Assembly: GCA_022360075.1 (NCBI GenBank)
Contig: JAKSDN010000456.1
Span: 1-6,533 of the forward strand
DNA length: 6,533 nucleotides
From: Kiloniellales bacterium
Lineage (GTDB): Bacteria > Pseudomonadota > Alphaproteobacteria > Kiloniellales > JAKSDN01
Direction: 5' to 3'
The translations under genes and the position numbers were made by a program. The notes under the pieces are model-generated. The model worked only from the letters and a program-made list of their open reading frames with translations, did no database searches and had not been told where the DNA came from. Positions 4,763-6,533 of this stretch are shown in pieces. Numbering within the stretch: position 1 is the first letter of the stretch; each line of letters begins with the position of its first letter.

Positions 4763-6533
4763 CTACTCGAACCGCCGCGACAAGGGCGAGGCCTGCGACG
4801 GCCAAACGCCGGTCTCGACCGCGCGCCGGCCCTCGAATACGAGATAGCTCTTGCCGCCGTAGTGCGGCAGGGGTCTCAGGAGCGCACGCAGAGCTTCGGC
4901 ATCGTCGGCGGCGACCGCAAGCAGCGGTGCGCCGCCCGGCCGGCGCAAGGTCCAGACCCGGGCACTGCCCCGCCTCTCCAATGACGCCGGGACTTCGGGC
5001 AAACCGGCGCCGCGCAGCGCAGCCCCGACTTCCGTCGTCGTGCCGATGACCAGGGCCGCCTCGGTGATCGATCCCAGCGTCTCGGGGCCGAAGAGCTTGC
5101 CCGGCCCGTCCAGCAGGCGCCAGGCCAAGTCGGTGGCGACTTCCTCGTCCAACGCGTCGGCGGTCGCCAGCACGGTCACGGCGTTCTGCGCCAGGGTCAC
5201 GTCGCGCAGAATCGGATGCGCCTCACCGGGCAGTAGCCGGCGGAAAACTTCGTGCTCGGGATCGACGTGAGCCGCCAAGGGCCTCGCCTCGGTCGCCAGG
5301 GAGACCCGCACCTCGGCCCCCTCCACGGCCACGCGATGGTGCTCCATCCCAGCAGTGGTCTCGACCACGACCGGCAGCGACAGCCGGTAAGCCGGTGCAT
5401 CTTGGCGCAGCGTCAGCGAGAAGCCGCTCTCGGCCGCCTCCGCGCTCACCATCTCGACACGCGGCGCGCCGGCGCGCTCCAGCCATTGTGTGAAGAACCA
5501 ACCGAGATCCCGCCCGGATGCCTGCTCGAAGTACCGGCGCAGGTCGTCCCAGCCGGTCACCTGAAAGCGCCGTTGCTGCCAGAGTTCGCGCAGCGCCGCC
5601 TCGAAGGCCGCCGCGCCGATCTCCTGCTTCAGCATGTGAAAGATGAAGGCGACCTTGTTGTAGCCGATCACTTGGGCGGCATCGTGCCGCTTGACCGTGA
5701 ATTGCGTCACCGGGTGGTCGCGCTCGGCGGGCAGGGCGGCGTAGTCGCGCAGCCAGGCCAGACGCATCTCGCGCGCCCGCGCCGGCCCCTCGTCGGCGGC
5801 CAGCGCGTAGTCCGCCATGTAGGTGGTCAGGCCCTCCGACCAGTTGCCGCGCGCGTAGTCGACGGTGACGCCGTTGCCCCACCAGTTGTGCAGCACCTCG
5901 TGCGCCAGCGAGCGGCCGCGCATGAAGCGCAGCGGCACGATGCGCCGGCCGATGTAGGTCAGGTTGGGAAAGCCGAGGCCGACCGGCAGCGGCGCCGAGA
6001 TGATATGAAAGTCCTCGAAGGCATAGGGCCCGATCTCGGCTTCGAAGCGGCGCAGGTAGGCCGCCGCCTGCTCCAGGTAGGGCTCGGCCAGCGCCTCCAG
6101 CTCCGGATGGAAATAGCTGCGCAAACGGATCTCGCCCGCCTGCGCCTCGCTGACCTTGTAAGGACCGACGAAGAGGCTCGGCGGCTCGGCCGGATGCGCG
6201 GCCGCAAAGACCGCGCGGTAGGTCTCGCCGTCGAGCTGCTCGTCCAGCAGCCGGCCGCTGGTCACCGCGCGATAGGCCGCCGGCACCTCGAAGCGCAGCC
6301 GGTAGCTGATCCAATAGTCTTCGGTCGTCGCCATCCAGCGCGCATAGGCCGGCAGGTAAGCGCCGTCGGCACCCGAGACCGCGGCCCAGCCTGAGCGCTC
6401 GCCGCGACCGCTCGGCAACGGCGCGAGTTGGCCCTCGTAGCGCAGCGTGATCTCCTGCACGCCCGAGTCGGGCAAGGCGACCACCAGGTCCTTGAAGCGG
6501 CGCTCGACTTCGGCCGGCTGGCCGGCGAGCCGC
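4763..6533 (-). CDS. M1-family zinc metallopeptidase, atypical (N-terminus beyond right edge)
   Basis: At least 589 residues are visible and the frame stays open through the right edge, so the true start lies outside. GTG at 6484 is internal: the codons before it (EVERRFKDL) continue the N-terminal beta domain. Counting from that GTG, the zinc site is HEVLH at 195-199 with third ligand Glu217 in NWSEG; the proton-donor Tyr is probably Tyr275 (GYNK). The classic GAMEN exopeptidase motif is absent; the equivalent place reads GLGFPNLTYIG at 169-179. Only 17 residues separate HExxH from the Glu, versus 18 in classical M1 enzymes. A beta-sandwich follows (about 340-425, ending DPEHEVFRRL), then about 150 residues I do not recognise, ending naturally at TAG. 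Peptide hydrolysis is likely, but true aminopeptidase activity is uncertain. An exported or membrane location cannot be judged without the N-terminus. Confidence 0.88.
   Translation of the reverse strand, partial: RLAGQPAEVERRFKDLVVALPDSGVQEITLRYEGQLAPLPSGRGERSGWAAVSGADGAYLPAYARWMATTEDYWISYRLRFEVPAAYRAVTSGRLLDEQLDGETYRAVFAAAHPAEPPSLFVGPYKVSEAQAGEIRLRSYFHPELEALAEPYLEQAAAYLRRFEAEIGPYAFEDFHIISAPLPVGLGFPNLTYIGRRIVPLRFMRGRSLAHEVLHNWWGNGVTVDYARGNWSEGLTTYMADYALAADEGPARAREMRLAWLRDYAALPAERDHPVTQFTVKRHDAAQVIGYNKVAFIFHMLKQEIGAAAFEAALRELWQQRRFQVTGWDDLRRYFEQASGRDLGWFFTQWLERAGAPRVEMVSAEAAESGFSLTLRQDAPAYRLSLPVVVETTAGMEHHRVAVEGAEVRVSLATEARPLAAHVDPEHEVFRRLLPGEAHPILRDVTLAQNAVTVLATADALDEEVATDLAWRLLDGPGKLFGPETLGSITEAALVIGTTTEVGAALRGAGLPEVPASLERRGSARVWTLRRPGGAPLLAVAADDAEALRALLRPLPHYGGKSYLVFEGRRAVETGVWPSQASPLSRRFE

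Noticed and set aside
5252..6394. 380-residue plus-strand and 363-residue minus-strand open frames
   Set aside because: Both are shadows of the M1 peptidase gene, which has the HExxH zinc site and continuous homology in its own frame.

Overview
The window is GC-rich DNA (roughly two-thirds G+C by eye). Codon use and the intergenic repeat style suggest an alphaproteobacterium, perhaps of the Rhodospirillales/Kiloniellales type; this is inference, as there is no rRNA or other marker gene here. It carries four substantial protein genes, one gene remnant and several palindromic intergenic repeats.

Layout. (1) Positions 1-1084, minus strand: the N-terminal part of a soluble GAF-PAS sensor histidine kinase, cut by the left edge just after its phospho-acceptor H-box. 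It has no in-frame ATG near its 5' end and must use GTG. (2) Positions 1085-1312: a divergent intergenic region with three short palindromes. (3) Positions 1313-2533, plus strand: a 406-aa ATP-grasp ligase with the D-Ala-D-Ala ligase fold. Its ATP/Mg residues are intact, but several D-Ala-binding residues are replaced, so the substrate is unknown. (4) Positions 2534-2740: a convergent intergenic region with an 88-bp REP-like element made of two hairpins. (5) Positions 2741-4429, minus strand: a 562-aa thiamine-diphosphate enzyme of the acetolactate synthase-like superfamily. (6) Positions 4430-4762: a divergent promoter/operator region followed by a NIPSNAP-family gene reduced to its first 14 codons. 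The remnant runs straight into two repeat modules, one of them a 57-bp nested palindrome. (7) Positions 4763-6533, minus strand: an M1-family zinc metallopeptidase, cut by the right edge at its N-terminus. It has an HExxH motif but no GAMEN motif.

How the genes relate. No multi-gene operon is visible. The kinase and ATP-grasp gene are divergent, the ATP-grasp and TPP genes are convergent, and the TPP gene and NIPSNAP remnant are divergent. The divergent pairs could share control regions, but a common pathway cannot be shown from this window. I do not see a defence system, mobile-element transposase, CRISPR array, RNA gene or clearly new multi-gene system. The most informative items are the truncated NIPSNAP gene at a repeat junction, the reassigned Ddl-like ligase and the atypical M1 active site.
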